From Siphonodentalium dalli (taxonomy: Eukaryota; Mollusca; Scaphopoda; Gadilida; Siphonodentaliidae), in NCBI GenBank assembly GCA_032622095.1, contig CP136062.1, forward strand, positions 161,442,875-161,506,874: a stretch of 64,000 nt of DNA. Reading direction: 5' to 3'. Positions within the stretch are counted from its first letter, which is position 1. Every line of letters begins with the position of its first letter. Under the pieces are notes generated by a model that worked only from the letters and a program-made list of their open reading frames with translations, did not search any database and had not been told where the DNA came from. A program made the translations under genes and the position numbers. This document shows, one piece after another, positions 34,941-47,344 of the stretch.

Positions 34941-37900
34941 CCATAGCATGCACTGGAGGGGAATCCGGAGTTTCTCGGGTTTTAAGTGTTTTAAGATATA
35001 TTTTTTAAGGATTGGCTAGAAAACATTTGAGGTTAACATTGCATATATAATAACACTACCCGAGACATACATGTATGACCCATTCGTACCAATGTTCAGT
35101 CCCTAATCTTCAACCGTTTAGTCGCTAACGCAGATTAATCAATTAAACTAATTATCACTGCCCACTTAATGCGGCTGGGGTCAACAGGGCCTATCTAATA
35201 AGACTTTCCTGGCCAAATTACCACCGTCTATCAATTTCCAGTAACAGTGTTCAACAGCTGGTTCCTATTCGCTGCTCGGCTAAATTAATATTGCAAATTC
35301 ATGTTATTTAAAATAGCTATTTGCAATCTTTGATTCAACTGTGGTAAACCGCGCCTATTTCATGAGACACGCGGGGAAGTTACCCATATTCTCCCTCCAT
35401 GTCTTCTGAGGTGGTGGTAAATGCTCTTTCTGGCTAATTATTAGTGCCACTTTAAGTCATCTCAAATCCACGTCACCTGGCCCATGCAATCCCTGGGTCA
35501 AGTTACCCATGTGTCAATTTGAGACAAACCACACATAGTCCATGAGACACCTCGTGAAAGTTACCCATTTTCTCCGTCCATATCTTCTAAGCTGACAAAC
35601 GATCTTTTTCCACTTTTGATTTTCGGTGGAATTTGCCAATTTGAACCCACCGAACGCGAGTTCTCCGTTGTGCAGGTTGATATCTTAGTAGAGCGGTCAA
35701 ACTTTGGGAGGTTACCTACAGTATATCGACGTACATGCTCCTGCATTATATCGCCCATTCATTAGCCTGTTTGATTTGGCGGGGAAAATAGGTTTGTGAT
35801 ACAGCACTTAACTATACATATTTATATTATAAAGCCTCGCCACGAGTAAACCTTCGGCTTCAGCGCGAATTACAGAGACGCCAATAAGTTGCGCTTGGAT
35901 ACTATCTATGACATGCTGTCGTAAAAATATGTTTATCTCGTTGTTTGATTTTTGGACAATTCCCCACCTTTGATTTTCGTTGGAATTTGCAAAAAGTCTG
36001 AACCCTCACGAAGCGAGCTCGCTGTTGGGCAGGTTGTTTTTATAGAAGAGCTATCACACTGTTTCTGTGTGCTAAATCTGACGTTTACATCCGCCATCGA
36101 TCTGGCTGGTCTCACCACCCGACCTGGTCTCACCACCCCTGTATGGTTTCGCCGCCTCCCCGGGCCTGGTCTCATCATCCCCCACGCTCCTTCATTAGCC
36201 AACATATATGACATGCTATAATTTTGACATTTCTCAACCGATGTATAACATTCTTTCAGGAGGATCATCAGTACGTCCTATAGATACATGACAGCAAAAA
36301 TGGTTGGAATCGATGGCAAGGAAAACATTGACAAATTTGGTACCCCTCCCCATGTCAACAAATTGTGTTCGGACCGTGGTGAAAATTTCCTCGAATCGTG
36401 CCCTTTCGATCGTTAACACGTTACGAGAACTGAATCCACCCATTTGGCTTGTTATATGAGAAGATCTGAGAACGTTCTTTTTCCAAAAAAAAATGCAAGG
36501 GTATAACTCTGGAAATCAAGTTAGGACATTAACCTAAATGCTTCGCGTCGCTGTAACTTGGCAAGGGGCATATACCTACCTACCTTTCAATGCTTTATCT
36601 TTTAAACTTTCTAAGATATAAGGGTTACAAAATATATGAAGAAGTAGCATAAATAATAATGAAAAATAAAAAAGAATAACAATATACTTCCATATTAAAA
36701 TATGGAAGTACAATGACCAAAATCGACCTCGTTATTGTTGAACAATAAATAATTAATAATAGCGCGCGAGCTAATGGCATGTTCATATGTGGCTATGGTC
36801 AAATCGACAATGAATGGTGCCCACTATAGTGACTTTTCCCAGAAATTCTCGATTTTGGCAAATCGGGCCACGTGGATAAGTCCTAACTTATTTGTCACAG
36901 TTTTGGTGTGTATGATATCTCTTCTCGAAAGGAAAAAAAGTGTTCCTTAATTTTGACTTTCCTGCCTTTTTGGAACTAAAAAATGTATTCATTTGCGGAC
37001 ATATCGTTTTTTTCAAACATTATCATTCACAAGATTTTCGCAACAATGCCAATATGTCTTCTTATTTCACCCTTATGGTGTAGCAGTTATCTGTCAATCA
37101 TATACAGTAAGAAGTTAACAGGAATTTTGATTGGTTTGCGAGATGTTGGATTTAACTACCCCCCCCCCCCCCAAACCCGTTTTAGGTCGAAAATATATGT
37201 TTACATTTACCATATTGTTAGTAAGACAGCCGTGTATTATCCGCACGCCCAGTGAAGTAAGAGCTTACTGCAACGATATCGATGTCAATGCCGGAACTTC
37301 ATTATTATGTTAATTAAAATATAATTATGATATATAATTTGTATTGGGTTATTTAGTGTTGACTATGAACATGGGTGATAAGGGTTGTTGAACACATGTA
37401 TCAACATGAAAAGACATTTAAAATGGATCTAAATATTTTCTTGAAGGTGTCTTTACTACATTTGTGGTTGTGATAAGGAAAGCAATATTAATATTTATAT
37501 CCCCAACATCAAGGAAGGATTGAGAAAGACTGGGTGTTGTGATATGGACTACCTATATTCTATATAAACATATAATAACTATAACATCTGAACAAGTCAT
37601 ATAGGTAGCCGAACAAGAACGTATACACAGTGGGTCCGAAAACCCACATAACAAACAAAATAATAACAAAGAGTACAAAAGCCTAAAAAAAAACTTAAAT
37701 GGAAGGACCGGGGTAGCACAAAAGTACATGAAAATGTAACCCGGACCGACCTGAAAGATATTGAAAGGTCCCCACTCACCAGTTATGGAATCGGAGACAC
37801 TTAATCAGTGAAATGAAGTAGCGGATGATACAACTGAGAATGTATCCTTTTTAAGGTGACTCCCAGTGTAGCATTGAGAAAACAGCCAACTGGTGGGTGG

Positions 37901-38180
37901 GGAAACAGTGACGGTGGAAGAATCAAGAGATTTTGGATCAGGTTGAGCGAAGGTGGTTGTAAGGGGAGGAGGAGGGTAAAAAGGTTTCAGAATATATTTT
38001 ATGCTTCCGCGCCTCGTGAGAAAAATATAGGGAATGATTTACTTACTTCGTAATTCGGGTGTTCGTGCGCATCATAAATATAGTTCCGTAGATATAAAGT
38101 ATGATCATCTTGCGAACGGCGTTAGTATTTAAAAGGCGGACGGAGGAAATAATTTACGAACGTGTAGCGGATTGTATTAA
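34941..38180. other. Intergenic with short diverged repeats
   Basis: Two related ~90-bp patches occur at about 35610-35700 and 35962-36050 (CCACxTTTGATTTTCG, TGGAATTTGC, CGTTGTGCAGG or TGTTGGGCAGG). A hairpin ACTTCCATATT..AATATGGAAGT lies near 36686-36713. A 14-base C run lies near 37159. About 60 bp at 37493-37553 recurs at 38768-38828 (TATATCCCCAACATCAAG, GATATGGAC). No gene was recognised. Confidence 0.4.
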
Positions 38181-38529
38181 CCCTTTACCCAACAGAACGC
38201 CCAGAAACGCCCCAATGAAGCTTCAACAGCCTAAATTATCTTGGGTCTGTCTCAATAAAACCATACAAATATGGATATCATTGGAACCGGCTCATTGCCC
38301 ACATTGTGATAGTTACAGCTATACCCTGTGCCAATGCATTCTCTTATATATGCGAGTCGACCATAGGTCGCCTCGCATATATAAGAGAATGCATTGGCCT
38401 AAAAAACACATTAAATATTATAAAATTGTTAAAGGCCAATGCATTCTCTTATATATGCGAGGCGACATATGGTCGACTCGCATATATAAGAGAATGCATT
38501 GGCACAGGGCCCTTCTGTTGGGTAAAGGG
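38181..38529. mobile_element. piggyBac-like MITE with twin 69-bp palindromes, intact copy 1
   Basis: Terminal inverted repeats of 17 bp (CCCTTTACCCAACAGAA) are flanked on both sides by TTAA (38177-38180 and 38530-38533), the target signature of piggyBac-type transposons. The interior holds a unique left part (including ATGGATATCATTGGAACCGG) and two 69-bp near-palindromes at 38330-38398 and 38435-38503. The second is almost exactly the reverse complement of the first. The 36-bp spacer is A/T-rich. There is no coding capacity beyond peptides read through the palindromes, so it is a non-autonomous element. No piggyBac transposase gene is present in the window. Confidence 0.85.
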
Positions 38530-38998
38530 TTAAGTTATAAACTACCAGACGATAGTTTGATCTGGAATTACTGCACTATCAGTTGAACTAAAATCGCGTA
38601 TTCTTTTCGCCAAAGTTCTACTTTGGCTGTCTACTCGGGAGATCTCGCCAGATCTCGCTGGCTGAGAAACGTATCGAGAGGTAGCACGAAATATGAAATA
38701 GATTTGCGATCATAATTTTATGTGATGTAGAAGATATAATACCCTTGGAGCTTTCAGATCCAATGGTAAATTATATCCCCAACATCAAGGGAAGGATTAA
38801 GAAATACTGTGTCTTGCGATATGGACGTTCTTATTTTGACTGTCTCTGTTTAATGATGCCCTCAAATGAAAGTAATTCATTAGGCACATGTATCGCAAAA
38901 ACAAAACAATCACGTAATTATCCACAAGTAACGTCTCGAAAACCATCCAAGAAATGTCGCAGTCGAGAACGCTCTTTAATAGCCACTTCTTGTGTGTG

Positions 38999-39039
<41 letters not shown>

Positions 39040-39043
39040 GAGG

Positions 39044-39074
<31 letters not shown>

Positions 39075-39788
39075 TGACGAAAGCATAGACCATTTTTATG
39101 AGAATAGAGTATTGTAATTTTTTCTAGACTGGCAAAAGTTAAAAACGCTAAAATTCTCATTTTGAAAGTCAATGCGCCAGTTATGAATGGGCTCATCTGT
39201 CTGTTCTGAATATAGTCTGGTATAAATGTCGGTTTATGATGCCAAATCGGACAGCGCATCTTTAAGCTATAATAGACACGATGGTATGGCTTAGAAATAA
39301 AATCCATTGCTGGACATGAAACAGATTCATTTTGTGTTTGAATCTTACACACACAAAATCAATAAAACATCCTGAAAGGACAGTTCTTAATTGGTTAATA
39401 ATTATTTTTAGTGAGGAATCGTTGCCACGAATATGCCAGTCATCTGACCGTCATGATACCAACAGATAAAAACGTGACAGTTCCTTGTATATGTCCGTGT
39501 GATTCAAGCCTTACTATAAAAAGCATTTCACCCCGTCTCCATGGTAGCTTGGAAGTCAACAGGTACACTTTCGATTCATATCTAAATACACTTATTTGAT
39601 GCATGCGACCAGACCGCTGCCATTGGAATTACGTAACATAACATACTGTTCACTAGCAAACTACAACCACAATAATTAAAAGTGATATTTCTAGTTTGAA
39701 ATTATACGTGTTAATAAATAGGGTAATTCGAAGTACAAAAACATTTTAATGGTTTTGACGCTTCAATCTTGAACATCGGTCAGTAAAC
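38530..39788. other. Intergenic with (GT)n microsatellite
   Basis: A GT dinucleotide run occupies about 38997-39078. His/Thr-rich open frames on the opposite strand are artefacts of it. Nothing else was recognised. Confidence 0.6.
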
Positions 39789-39893
39789 ACGTTCTTTATT
39801 AGCGAAGTTCATTGGAAATTTTGCCAAGTTGACAAAATTTCAAAACGTGTTAGCCCAACACAAAATTCAATGACCTTCGCTTATAAAGAGCGT
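39789..39893. mobile_element. Short hairpin MITE (105 bp)
   Basis: The ends ACGTTCTTTATTAGCGAAGT and ACCTTCGCTTATAAAGAGCG-T are inverted complements, and inner parts (AAATTTTGCC with GACAAAATTT) also pair. The terminal word ACG(C/T)TCTTTAT recurs at many other places (for example 7450, 10852, 27335, 27370, 29190, 38970), suggesting a common element family of which this is the most complete copy. Confidence 0.6.
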
Positions 39894-40379
39894 CTATGTT
39901 CCAGTCGCCAAAAAGTGACAGATAATAAAGACCATTGTTAATTGTCAATGTTTGTAATTGGTTTCAACGTTACACTGTGGATTCTACATGTAGTGCGGAT
40001 ACGATAGCCTTTATATTGACTTGCATATCTGTCGGTTTTCGTGAATTCCGACGATATTCGAAATAAATCGAATTGTTTCCTCATAATCTCTGTGTAATTA
40101 AAAACCCAAAAAAATTCTGGGTTTTGTTTATTCCGATAATTATCGACATTCATCTTTGATTGTCTCTGTTAAAACAGTAATATACACGATGCAATTCCTG
40201 TGAAATCAATTCATTTTGAGACATTGAAACAGATTACTTTTAATGTATATAATTTCACTAAAGTATATATTTGTTCTCAATATTTCATAACATCATGAAC
40301 GAATTTTAGGAAGAGTTCAAAATATTCCCAATTGTTTTTTTCAATTTGACCCAGATGTTATTAGAGCTGGCCTTCCTAT

Positions 40380-40428
40380 GTACATTACCTTACATTAGTG
40401 ACCTTACATTAGTGACCTTACATTAGTG
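40380..40428. repeat. 15-bp tandem repeat, three copies
   Basis: ACCTTACATTAGTG is repeated head to tail three times with a single-base linker. Confidence 0.8.
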
Positions 40429-40693
40429 AACGTCTAGGTTAATCTTCAACTTACAAGGAAAAATAAAAACGAAAACTGGTCGCAATTACGATACATGTGT
40501 GAATTGCACAAGCAATATAGAAGAAGCAATAATTTGCGCTAATTTGTTTTAATTTTGAGCGCAATATTAAGTGCGAGATATCGCAATGTTAAGCACGAAT
40601 TATTGAGATATTAAGCACATGCCCCTTTATGCAGGAGCTGCAGACCTATTCGATGCTGAACAAAGGCTTCCGAAGGGAGCCTGTTTCAGCTGG

Positions 40694-40800
40694 TGTATAC
40701 ATAATTTGATCAGAGGTATCCCAAAACATACATACGCAGGGGGGGGGGCAGAATGTATACATAATTTGATCAGAGGTATCCCAAAACATACATACGTGGA
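40694..40800. repeat. 46-bp direct repeat
   Basis: GTATACATAATTTGATCAGA and the following phrase (CCCAAAACATACATACG) occur at 40694 and again at 40755, separated by a G-rich 9-base run. This looks like a small tandem duplication with a homopolymer spacer. Confidence 0.8.
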
Positions 40801-41190
40801 AAATTTCCGAACAAGATACGCTGAACATTTTTTTCTTATAATTTTCTATAAATTATGAGATCGTTTCGTTTTAGTGCCGGTTCAATTTTTTGTCAGTGGT
40901 CATGTAAAAATTACAACTGGAAACCATGGAAAGAAAATTTAGAGCTGCCGTCGCTCTGAAAAGTTTGTTATACTACATAATTTTGACGATAAAAACGAAG
41001 AGAAAGCCGTGAGTGAAGTTTGTTTTAATATTTTCGTGTTAGGATAACGCAATATGCCTTTTCCGAAAATTCCGTTTCCGATTCCAGAATTCCGTTAAAG
41101 ACTAACGGCAGTTTTTTTTATTGGGACCCAATCATCATGTTCAACGTTGCATTTGTTATGACTTCAATGCGTCTTTCCAGGACAGGTAGT
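40798..41190 (+). repeat. Left arm of a ~390-bp inverted repeat
   Basis: This segment is a diverged inverted copy of 47345-47708. Shared phrases (plus strand here, minus strand there) are ATTTCCGAACAA, GAGATCGTTTC, TTAGTGCCGGTT, ACCATGG, GATAACGCAATAT, TTTCCGATTCC, and CATGTTCAACGTTG / CGTGTTCGAAGTTG. The pair brackets the CR1-group LINE. It may be the ends of a large foldback or DNA transposon that later received the LINE, or an old inverted duplication. Confidence 0.6.
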
Positions 41191-42639
41191 TCGAATATGT
41201 ATCGACCTATTTCGATACCGGAAAAATTTAACATCTAATATTATTAGGAATATTTTGGAGCGTAAACCGCCATGTTGCTTTAAAACTGTGGCCTATTTCC
41301 AGTTGATTGCGCGCTGCTTGAGTTAACCAACCTGCATTATATCATTTTCTTTCATTTAGCTGAAATATTTGTGGTTGCTCTATTGATCATTTTAGTACAA
41401 TAAAGGGGCATAAATTATTCATTAATTATTTGATGATGTGTTTGTTTCGTGAAATAACAATTATTCTGGAAACTTTTGGTACCTAAAGAGAATAATAACA
41501 AGGAAATAATATTGTTAATGGATCAAATGTATTACAATATATTTTTAGTCTTCACTTTATAACTGTTCAGATTCTATATATGCAATGAAGATGATGATAT
41601 GTGAATTTCAAGATTTTTCGCTGAATATAGATCAAGAGAAGTTCTTTAATGAAAATTTATTAAAGTTGATTTATGCAAAACATGCGTCTGCGCCTTAATG
41701 ATAAGAACTACATGCACAAAAATGTTATGTTATGTTCATAGGCACATAGCTATTTGTGCTCCACGATACACATACTAATATTCACTTTTAAAGTTTATCG
41801 ATGTAGGTTGATAAATACCTGAAATACATTTCTTTTAAAAATTATTCTAATGCACTTGCTGCCAGTATACCCATGAAACATCAAAGTTTTGCGGGTGGTC
41901 AATGATCAATAAACTGTCGCAAAGTGTAGTGCCATTCACAGCTCCAATGTTAGATATTACTACGTCCAATTGGACCGATTGTGCTAAAGATGACGTTGCC
42001 TTTAATTCATGTCTTGGATACCCGAACTTACGATGACATCGGTGCGGCGAAAAACAATAACTGAACTGAACTTACTTCCGTTAACTAGCTAGTTGCTTTG
42101 TAAACAAAACAACGGCGTAGCTTTTGTCGAAATTTGAGTAAGTCCATTCGCCCTGTATACAGGTACTTTCAGAAATAAAAAGACATCAGACTTTATCCCC
42201 TGACTATCATTGTCTCAATTTTTCAATTCATTTTAAGTTCGCGGTCAAATAAAAACCGCAATTTGTAAGTGATAAACATCTGAAAAAAGACATCAGGTAC
42301 ATGAAAAACTGATTGTTGTGCATATTAATTTCTATTCGAGGTGGCAATTTTTCATTATCAGCATTTTTTACGACAGAGCGGGCTTCCGGTCACGTGAGCG
42401 GACAGGTTGTTCGCAAAATTCTCTCTATAAATTTCACAGAATTTTGTCTAAATCACGTCTTCAAATGATGATAATGTTAAAAACTGATGTTCCTACGCCT
42501 CTCCAGAGTTTGTGGAAATCTACATAGCGGGAGAGTGGTGGTCAAGTTTGTACATTAACGTGACATTTGGAGTGGTTTGCTGCACTGAAAGGTCGGTCAA
42601 TCAAATGATAATCCAACATGGCGGCCTTCATATTTTCGG
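41191..42639. other. Intergenic, nothing recognised
   Basis: It lies between the inverted-repeat arm and the LINE. No frame with a recognisable domain. Confidence 0.35.
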
Positions 42640-42918
42640 AATTTTCGGAAATATTCTTCATACTTTGACGTTCTTTGACGCTCTTTTATACTTACGTTAA
42701 ATTACTTTATATGATGTATCCACTGGAGTCTGGATGTTGAACTGTTCATTTACCTGGTAAATCCAGTACAAAGGAAACACGTTTTGAAGCTACATACAGA
42801 CTTTTAATCCTATTGATTGGCTGATACTATCTCATGAGTTTTTGCTGCTGCTACATGTGAAAATTCTTCAACAATCTTTGGGATTTGTTCTAACTTTATC
42901 GACAATGTTGGGACTGTC

Positions 42919-43932
42919 TTGGTTATGTATTGCCCTTACTCAGTTGGCCGCTGCCGTGGGAAACGCGACGCACGTTCCAGGTGGAAGAACTCTCAATTAC
43001 CCTGTTCAAAAGGCGTTATAAAATCGAGTAAAGCCGTTGACTGTGATGGATGTGGAATCTGGACGCTCACAAGATGCTGTGGAATAAACAATACGAAGTA
43101 CCACCACTATCAAGAGTTCCCCGAAGACCTGAACTTTCGCTGTACTCAGTGTTTGTTTAAAGAACTACCCGGTCTAAACTGTTTTGATGAAGATGTCATT
43201 GACTTGCAGTCGGAAACACTCATTGACGCAAACGAATCAATCAACATCAATTTGCACGACATGTCATATGATATTTTCAAATCAAATGGTCTTAAAGTGA
43301 TTCATCTTAATTGCCGCAGTATTTTACATAAGATCGACGATCTCCGATATTTTGCGGAAGAATCAAAGGCAAAATTTTTGGCATTTTCTGAAACCTGGTT
43401 AGATCCATCTGTAACAAATTCTGAAATCAAGATTGATAAATATTCTGTCATTCGTAAAGACCGTAATAGACAAGGCGGAGGTGTATGTCTCTATATACAT
43501 GATTCTTTAAATTGTAATGTTAGAGATAGCCTAACCACAGAGGGTATAGAAGCATGCTGGGTAGACATACTTTTCCCCAAGAGTAAACCCTTATTGATTG
43601 GGGTAGGGTATCGCCCACCAAGACAGTATGATTTCTTTGATAAACTTGAGAAGCTTGGCCTCGAAAATGACTTCATAGATTCTGAGGTAATTATTTTGGG
43701 TGATCTTAACGTTGACGTCTCAAACAAGTCAACTCACAGTTCCCTTCATAAGAAAGTTGATACTATCAAAAGGCTCTTTAGCCTTAGTCAATTAATAAAA
43801 GACTTTACCAGAATTAGTCAAAACTCTTCCTCACTTATTGACTTAATTTTCGCCTCAGATCCTTCTATGATCACACAGTCCGGTGTCATTGACATTGGCC
43901 TAAGTGATCACAGCATGATTTTTTTGCACTAG
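42919..43932 (+). pseudogene. LINE ORF2 N-terminal part: PHD-like finger and endonuclease
   Basis: An open frame of 337 residues. Residues ~28-80 form a degenerate PHD-like zinc finger (PCSKG, DCDGCGIW, RCC, FRCTQC) with the usual first CxxC pair and the histidine not preserved. From about residue 126 is the endonuclease/exonuclease/phosphatase fold: VIHLNCRSI, FSETWLD, RKDRNRQGGGVCLY, ILGDLNVD (catalytic Asp/Asn) and IGLSDHSMI (catalytic SDH). It would nick the target DNA. The frame ends prematurely because of a seven-T run at about 43919-43925; reading one base fewer continues in the expected frame to about 44150, where a nine-G run shifts it again. Confidence 0.85.
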
Positions 43933-44171
43933 AAAGAAGACTAAAGCAAGATCATATGAGCATAACACAATAAAGACTCGTAGTCTCAAGATCTACTCAA
44001 TTTCAGATTTTTGTGATAAACTGCAAACACAGGTGGATTGTATGGAAGTCATTTGTTGTAATGATGTTACACAGGCCTGGCTTCTCTTTAAAAAGAATCT
44101 GCTATCCGTGATAAATGTTATTTCACCTATGAAAGATGTTAGGATAAAGGGGGGGGGGTACCGAGGAATGG

Positions 44172-44396
44172 ATGAGCTCAGACATTATAACAACTATTAA
44201 AGATAGAAACTTAATGCTTCATAAATACAGAAAGTCAAAAGAAATTACTGACTTAGAGTCTTATAAAAACCTGAGAAATAAAGCCCAACATATGATACAG
44301 GATGCAAAGTTAACATATTTTACCCAACAATTAGATGCAAATAGAATCAGACCTAAAGAGCTATGGAAATCATTGAAAAAACTTGGTTGTCCATAA
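44172..44396 (+). pseudogene. LINE ORF2 linker between endonuclease and RT
   Basis: 74 residues (SDIITTIKDRN, YKNLRNKAQHMI, ELWKSLKKLG) typical of the basic linker that precedes the RT in CR1/Jockey-type proteins. It is open between the nine-G run upstream and an eight-A run at about 44395-44402. After the A run, the frame starting at 44363 takes over. The overlap is an artefact of the shift, not a second gene. Confidence 0.75.
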
Positions 44397-44875
44397 AAAA
44401 AACCAGTAACAAAACTAACTATGCTCTAAAGATCAATGAAGAAGTTAGCTTTAATGCAGTGACCATTGCTAAAGAATTCAATAATTTCTTTTGCAATATA
44501 GCATCTAATCTTCTGAATAAACTCCCAAAGGCTCCTGGTATCTTCAACAACTTGACTCTTGTTAACTACTATAGAAGCAAAGTAGATCCCATCAACAAAC
44601 TTAAACTCCATGTTGTTGATGAAGATGAAGTTCATAAGATACTAGAAAGTCTGTGCTCATCCAAAGCCACGGGCCCCGATGGGATACCGGCAAGGTTTTT
44701 GAAGGATGGTGCTGCTGTTTTAACATCTCCACTCACCCACATAGTGAATCTTTCTATTCACAATGGGCATGTCCCAGAAGAGCTCAAAAGAGCTAGGGTC
44801 GTACCAATCTATAAGAAGGGGGAGAAGACACAGCCTGGAAATTACAGACCTGTCTCCGTACTTAATTTAGCCTAA
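44363..44875 (+). pseudogene. LINE RT fingers, up to an in-frame stop
   Basis: Contains EFNNFFCNIA, SSKATGPDGIPARFLK (RT motif 0/1 region), RVVPIYKKGE and GNYRPVSVLN, then a TAA at 44873-44875 where the family would have a Ser or similar before KIIERIVY. The frame after the stop is the same as that of the downstream RT (45020-46204), so one nonsense change separates them. Confidence 0.85.
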
Positions 44876-45019
44876 AAAATAATAGAAAGAATTGTATACA
44901 AACAACTTGAGGAATATTTACAAAAACAAAATTTATTATATGCCTACCAATCTGGTTTTAGGTCAGGGTTTTCAACAGACACATGTCTGTTATACCTGAC
45001 AGATAAAATTCGTAGTGAG

Positions 45020-46204
45020 ATGGACAAGGGTAACCTTACAGGTATGGTCCTGATAGACCTTCAAAAGGCTTTTGATACAGTGAATCATGAAATTGTATTG
45101 CAAAAACTTAAGGTTATCGGATTGGATGAAAGCGCACTTTTTTGGTTTCACAGCTACCTGAATGGGAGATCCCAAGCTGTTGATGTAAATGGTACATTAT
45201 CCGATTTTGAAGATATTTCCTGTGGCGTACCCCAGGGGTATATTTTAGGTCCTCTACTGTTTTTACTGTATGTTAACGATGCTTCCATGGCTGTGTCTTG
45301 TCAACTCCTCTTATATGCAGATGACTCTGCCCTTATTGTCGCTGGATCTGATGTGCACATCATTGAACAAACTCTCAGCGTAGAACTGAGCAAACTGAGC
45401 GCTTGGCTGGTGGATAATAAACTATCTTTACACCTGGGAAAAACAGAATCAATTCTTTTCGGATCACCACATAAATTGAAAAATAAATCCCAGCTGAGTG
45501 TTTGCTGTGATGGCGTGAGCATCAGACCCAGTGACTCCGTAACATATCTCGGGGCCATTTTAGACCACCATCTTAATGGTGAGCTAATGGCAGCACACAT
45601 GTTGCAGAAGGCAAACTCTAAGTTGAAATTCTTGTACAGAAAGGCATCTTACCTGAACCAATACTGCAAAAGAACTCTATCCTTGGCCCTCATTCAATGT
45701 CATTTTGACTATAGTTCAAGCTTTTGGTACACTAGTCTAACGCAGAGAACAAAGATCCGATTACAAGCAACCCAGAATAGGCTAGTAAGATACATTTTAG
45801 ATCTAAATTGTAGGACATATTCGGAATTTCTAAAAGTAGATTGGCTGCCGGTATGTGAAAGAGTTAACTTTAGGAAATTGACAATGGTTATGAAGATCTC
45901 AGATAAGCAAGCCCCAGTATATTTTAATGAACATTTCAAACGATCAAATAAAGAAGGGGATATAAATGTTTCGGACAATGAGGCTGATCAATCTGAAACC
46001 CGGTCAGGTAAACTGAAATTCATCCTCCCTCATGTAAGTTGTTATGGGAAAAAGTCTTTTTTCTACACAGGAATAAGACTCTGGAATAGACTTGACAAAA
46101 CTGTACATCTACCCATTGACATCAAGTACCGGAAATTTTGCATAAAAAACCATCTCTTATCTAAACTGAAGGACCGAGAGGAAGATCCCTTTCTGTACTA
46201 CTGA
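45020..46204 (+). pseudogene. LINE reverse transcriptase palm, thumb and C-terminus
   Basis: 394 residues continuing the upstream frame: DLQKAFDTVNHE, SCGVPQGYILGPLLFLLY, catalytic YADD at 45314-45325, LVDNKLSLHLGKTESILFG, YLGAILD and the thumb region ending FLYY. The second position of the usual PQGS motif is PQGY. There is no Cys-rich tail. The polymerase core is intact from 44876 to the stop. Confidence 0.9.
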
Positions 46205-47228
46205 ATTGAAACTGTGACCAAAATGTTGCCAATCAATTACTCATCTCTGCATATATTGTTACTGCTGCCTGTATTTCGGGTTTCCATCTTTCGGTCATGG
46301 ACAGACCAGTCCAAAACCGGCCATACATGGCAGTGGTGCGTATATGCAGTGGTGCGTATCCATCATTTACAAAGTCACCGAACCGACACAGATCCCACAG
46401 GCACCTCTTGCAGCAGCACTAATATTAATATAATATTATATCGGTCAGTATTCATAGACCCGGTGAATGAGACGAGTGTCAGACTTGTTATGTTAAATGG
46501 ATCTGCCAGGCGTCTCATCCACCTGGTCGGTGAAAAGATCATTTCTTTTAAAATAAACATATTCACAATCATAAGATTACTTGTAAATGTAGCACTTATG
46601 ATGATAATTTATTTTATCCACATCCACATTGATGATGGCTTTATCAATGTAAAATATCAATATATTAACATTGATGTCATTACCATTATTTTTTAGTATC
46701 AAAATGGAGAATGTTTTGGTAACTATATTGTCTGCCTCGTGGCCGGTAGCATATCAGGGGACCACAATGGAATTAAGCCTTCGAGTGCTTTTTGTGCCAT
46801 CCCCGATATCTAGCCGTACATGTACTCTGCGATTTTTTTCTAAATTTCAGCCATCATACCATTGGTATTCACTTTGACTTCTTTACAGCCTCATTTTTGT
46901 TTCAAAATTTGCGATTTCTTATATAGCCTAAAAACTGAAATTATGTTAAAAACTCCTTTTTATTTGCTTGTAATTTATTATATTTGTAACCTGTTAAAAC
47001 AATATACGTGTATGTCTTTATATCAAAAATAAATAAATCAATCAATCAAGAAGCGATGTTATTTGAGGGACTATATTTTATCCAGCGCATTAAATTTAAT
47101 ACGAAAAGTCGTGAATTGGCTGAGTGTTTCATATGGCTGCACATTTCATTAATAATTACAATCCATGTGTGTTTCGAAGTAATGTTTAAAGTTCGAAGAG
47201 AATTAGAATAGGGCTTACATTGTGGTGT

Positions 47229-47338
47229 TTTGTGATTTCGGAATGTACAGGGCGAATATACTGTGGCAACTACACCGCCGTCACCCATTAATTAAATTTG
47301 CGATAGTACATCCGCCCTGTTTATTTCGGAAATCACAA
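47229..47338. repeat. Hairpin, ~26-bp arms
   Basis: TTTGTGATTTCGGAATGTAC followed by AGGGCG (47229-47254) pairs with CGCCCTG..TTTCGGAAATCACAA (47313-47338). It lies between the end of the CR1-group LINE and the right inverted-repeat arm. Confidence 0.7.
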
Positions 47339-47344
47339 TTTCTA

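Larger units (their letters stand above)
42640..47048 (+). mobile_element. CR1/L2-group non-LTR retrotransposon, nearly full length
   Basis: The order of parts is PHD-like zinc finger, apurinic-type endonuclease, linker, reverse transcriptase and a long 3' UTR ending AAATAAATAAATCAATCAATC. Such a short tandem tail instead of poly-A is usual for CR1/L2 relatives. The 3' end is taken at the tail; the 5' end is uncertain (42640 is approximate) because I found no target-site duplication. It is a different family from the LINEs at 11.3 and 58.2 kb: the sequence diverges strongly outside catalytic motifs and lacks their Cys-rich C-terminus. The frame is broken at several points, three of them at homopolymers. 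Confidence 0.85.

Noticed and set aside
38306-38533. A Cys-containing repeated peptide encoded at several loci (38.3, 48.7, 49.0 and 1.9 kb)
   Set aside because: It is the translation of the MITE palindromes and appears in both strands because the DNA is palindromic.
38797-39352. His/Thr-repeat proteins
   Set aside because: Antisense reading of a (GT)n microsatellite.
42919-43110. A host PHD-finger gene
   Set aside because: The zinc-finger-like segment is in frame with a LINE endonuclease, an arrangement known for CR1-type elements.
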